Assembly (NCBI RefSeq): GCF_009938015.1
Contig: NZ_AP021884.1
Location: forward strand, 3,226,585-3,290,584
DNA: 64,000 nt
Source: Sulfuriferula plumbiphila
GTDB lineage: Bacteria > Pseudomonadota > Gammaproteobacteria > Burkholderiales > Sulfuriferulaceae
Direction: 5' to 3'
Shown here in pieces: positions 61,761-64,000 of the stretch; positions within the stretch are counted from its first letter, which is position 1; each line of letters starts with the position of its first letter. A program made the position numbers and the translations under genes. The notes below the pieces were generated by a model. The model saw only the letters and a program-made list of their open reading frames with translations. It ran no database searches and was not told where the DNA came from.

Positions 61761-62666
61761 TCACACCGTTTTTTCTGCAAGCAGTGCAAAAGGTTTGCGC
61801 ACGCGGCATTGCTGCAATACCTCTGCTGCACGGCCGCTGCTGCCCCAGACCTGGATACAGCGTTCGGTTTCAAGCTGCACCGCCTCGCGCACACCGGCCA
61901 CCGTCGCCGCATAGCCTGACGCCCCGGCCGTGACATTGTCGCGTATGCGGCGTGCGGCGATGTCGAGCAGCGCCGCGCTGTAATTGATCTTGGCTGCGCC
62001 AAAACCGATCATGCGACGCATCTGGTCATCGGTGTAACCGGCGCTGCCATGAATGCCAAGCGGGATACCGACAGCCTGGTTGATTTTCGACAGTCGGGTA
62101 AAGTTATACTTGCTGCTGCCGCCAGAATTGATCCGGCTGACGGACACCGCCAGGCACCCTACTCCGGTGCGATCAACGTAATATTTGGCTTCCAGCGGCG
62201 TGGTCGCGCCATTCCCCGAGGCATCGGCTTGATCGTCTTCCAGCCCGGTTTCGATCAGCCCCACCTGACCGACCACCAGCACCCCGAGCGGCGCAGCCAG
62301 CGCGACCACTTTTTGCGTCAACGCCACGTTGTCAGGTAATAGCTGCGAGGACGCATTGAACACGATGCCGCAGCAACCCATGTCAATCGCGGCTTCTGCG
62401 CTGGCAGGGTCACTCTCCACTTCGACTTGAAAGGTCACGGGGATGGTGGCACGATGCCCCATTTCGGTCACTGCACGTGCCAGCGATTCGATGTTGTCGG
62501 TACCGGGGTACGACTTGGAAATGCTCAGGATGATGGGCGCACGCATCTTCTCGGCGGCGGCGACCACGCCTTCCAGGATATTCCAGCTGACCACGCCAAA
62601 TGCACCCACCGCGTAACCGTGTCGGTAGGCATGACCGAGCATGTCCTGCATATCAACGAGTGGCAT
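61761..62666 (-). CDS. Class II aldolase homologue with lost metal site
   Basis: 301 residues with the class II FBP/tagatose-bisphosphate aldolase fold: EKMRAPIILSIS and HGSAGYTDDQMRRMIGFGAAKINYSA match the family. The catalytic HxDHG is replaced by FQVEVES (residues 79-85), and the GT(S/A)HG loop by SRINSGG. Only the His of HGSAG remains of the three zinc ligands, so ordinary aldolase chemistry is unlikely. It lies ahead of psiE on the same strand, 59 bases away. Function unknown; it is intact and not decayed. Confidence 0.85.
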   Translation of the reverse strand: MPLVDMQDMLGHAYRHGYAVGAFGVVSWNILEGVVAAAEKMRAPIILSISKSYPGTDNIESLARAVTEMGHRATIPVTFQVEVESDPASAEAAIDMGCCGIVFNASSQLLPDNVALTQKVVALAAPLGVLVVGQVGLIETGLEDDQADASGNGATTPLEAKYYVDRTGVGCLAVSVSRINSGGSSKYNFTRLSKINQAVGIPLGIHGSAGYTDDQMRRMIGFGAAKINYSAALLDIAARRIRDNVTAGASGYAATVAGVREAVQLETERCIQVWGSSGRAAEVLQQCRVRKPFALLAEKTV

Positions 62667-62675
62667 GAGGTGCTT

Positions 62676-64000
62676 TCATTTTTCCGGTTGAATCGGGTGC
62701 GCATCGACATGCACGCCAGACGCGTAGCGCGCCTGCAATGCCTGAAACGCGATGTCGCGGCTCTTGAACACATTGTCTTCGCCCAGCAAGTGCTGCAAGC
62801 CGGCGCTGTCGAACTTCTCCCGCACCGGCTGCTTCAGGCTGCTGAACGCCAGCTTCACGCCTGCATCGTGCATGTATTTTGCGATTTCGCGTATTTTTTC
62901 CTCGCCCGAGGCATCGATGTTGTGGATGCCATTGCCGATCACCAGTATAGTTTTTGCCTGCGGAAAATCGGCGTGGGCACGCAATATCACATCCTCGAAG
63001 TGCGCCGCATTGAGGAAATCCAGCGAACCATCGTAGCGCACTGTCACAAAATGCGGACTGACCGGCGGCAGGGCATGCGCCTTCATGTCGGCGAGGCTGC
63101 CATCCGGCATCTGTCCCAGCAAGACGGCACGCGGCTTCATACGTCGCACCAGGAATATGATAATCGTCAGCGCCACGCCGGCCAACACGCCATTGGCGAT
63201 GGACGGCGCCATGGCCAGGGTCGCAACAAACGTGAACACCCCCGTCACCGCGCCCATGCGATCGACCTTCCACGCCATCAACAGCGGACGGATTTTGATC
63301 AGGTCGAACACCGACAGCATGACAATCACCGTCAGTACTGCCAGGGGCAGATGGTACAGATAGGGCGTAAAGAACAGAAGCACCAGCGCCACCACCAGCG
63401 CGCTGATGACGGCAAACAGCCCGGTACGCGCACCAGTACGCGCTGCCACCGCAGAACGCGAGAACGAGCCGCTGACCACGAACGACTGAAAGAACGAGCC
63501 AACGATGTTTGCCAGACCCTGCCCGATCAGTTCGCGGCTGGGGTTGATGCGCTCACGCGTCATGGCTGAAATCGCCTTGGAAATCGACGCGCCTCAAGAA
63601 AACCGATCAACGCCATCACCAATGCACCAGGCAGCAGGGGCAGCAGTAAATCGCCCTGCAACCTGGGTATCGAAAATGACGGCAAGCCGAGCGGAATGTT
63701 ACCGACCACGCGACCACTGCCGCTGAAGCTGACCTGGCCGTCCTTGACCTTGCCAAAGCGCCATTCTGCGCCTTCGCCCTCGGCTGCGGGCCGGTAGCTA
63801 ACCTGCCCGTCGGGCTGCGCTTCGCGTACAAACTGGAACGCATGGAGCTGCACTCTGCGCTGATTGTTTTCTGCCTTGAGCCGGGCTATTTTACGACGCG
63901 CCAGTTCGGCCTGGGCATGCAGCCCTGCCCGCCTCTCCATGGCATCGGGTGAACCCATGTCGAATTCACGCAGCCGATGGTTGATATCGGAAAGCTGGCT
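62676..64000 (-). pseudogene. SulP-family anion transporter, frameshifted and partial
   Basis: Two overlapping minus-strand frames make up the C-terminal part of a SulP permease. The upstream frame (63560-64000, open to the window edge) ends ALVMALIGFLEA before running out of frame; the downstream one (62676-about 63590) reads SISKAISAMTRERINPSRELIG and continues through transmembrane helices to a STAS domain (VRYDGSLDFLNAAHFEDVILRA). A one-base loss near 63586-63594 explains the shift. The upstream part has an unusual hydrophilic insert of about 90 residues. Either a pseudogene or a sequence error; the N-terminus is outside the window. Confidence 0.75.

Overview
The window reads as a chromosomal stretch of a betaproteobacterium. 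This is an inference from gene order and protein character: gltB-gltD-hemE-priA, argS-SPOR-dsbA, zapB-zapA-6S RNA-fau, miaB-ybeZ-ybeY-corC and tkt-gap-pgk-pyk-fba are all arrangements familiar from that class. The Calvin-type class II aldolase, a Cyc2-like outer-membrane cytochrome and several c-type cytochromes point towards the chemolithotrophic Nitrosomonadales (Gallionella / Sulfuricella / Thiobacillus-like). No rRNA, CRISPR array, prophage or intact insertion sequence was seen.

Layout. 1-8.1 kb: 3' end of glcF, glutamate synthase gltBD, hemE. 8.1-8.45 kb: AT-rich intergenic region with DnaA-box-like sites. 8.45-18.7 kb: priA, argS, a SPOR protein, dsbA, an SDR enzyme, an orphan LuxR-type response regulator, a large Gcr-family membrane protein, a Nudix-ThiE fusion and a small membrane protein. 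18.7-21.4 kb: phoU behind a good Pho-box promoter, then yggX, a conserved hypothetical and gluQ on the minus strand. 21.4-22.8 kb: a decayed region holding remnants of a glycosyltransferase, a membrane protein and a BtuB-type receptor. 22.8-23.7 kb: two overlapping unrecognised genes. 23.7-25.1 kb: zapB-like, zapA, 6S RNA, fau.

25-33.7 kb: complete branched-chain amino acid ABC transporter (livKHMGF), a small cytochrome c, an orphan ParA, ilvD and lgt. 33.75 kb: elongator tRNA-Met, then miaB, ybeZ, ybeY, corC. 37.4-39.5 kb: a diheme cytochrome c with a fused cytochrome-porin (Cyc2-like), the most notable redox module here. 39.7-46.8 kb: fba, pyk, pgk, gap and tkt, a central carbon / Calvin-cycle cluster. 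47-54 kb: an inositol-monophosphatase family enzyme, a thioredoxin-family protein, rsmE, argA, and a PhnD-like binding protein overlapping a membrane GGDEF-EAL protein. 54-64 kb: ybiT, purN, two DUF3108 proteins separated by a MITE-like element, an FAD oxidoreductase, purK, purE, psiE, a class II aldolase homologue lacking metal ligands, and a frameshifted SulP transporter running off the window.

Two kinds of non-coding repeat stand out: four copies of an inverted repeat built on CCACGGAG-N2-CACGGAG (about 6.9, 21.7, 44.7 and 48.0 kb), and one 154-bp element with near-identical terminal inverted repeats (57.2 kb). The candidates most worth following up are the Cyc2-like module, the PhnD/GGDEF-EAL pair, the degenerate aldolase and the unknown two-gene cassette at 22.8-23.7 kb.
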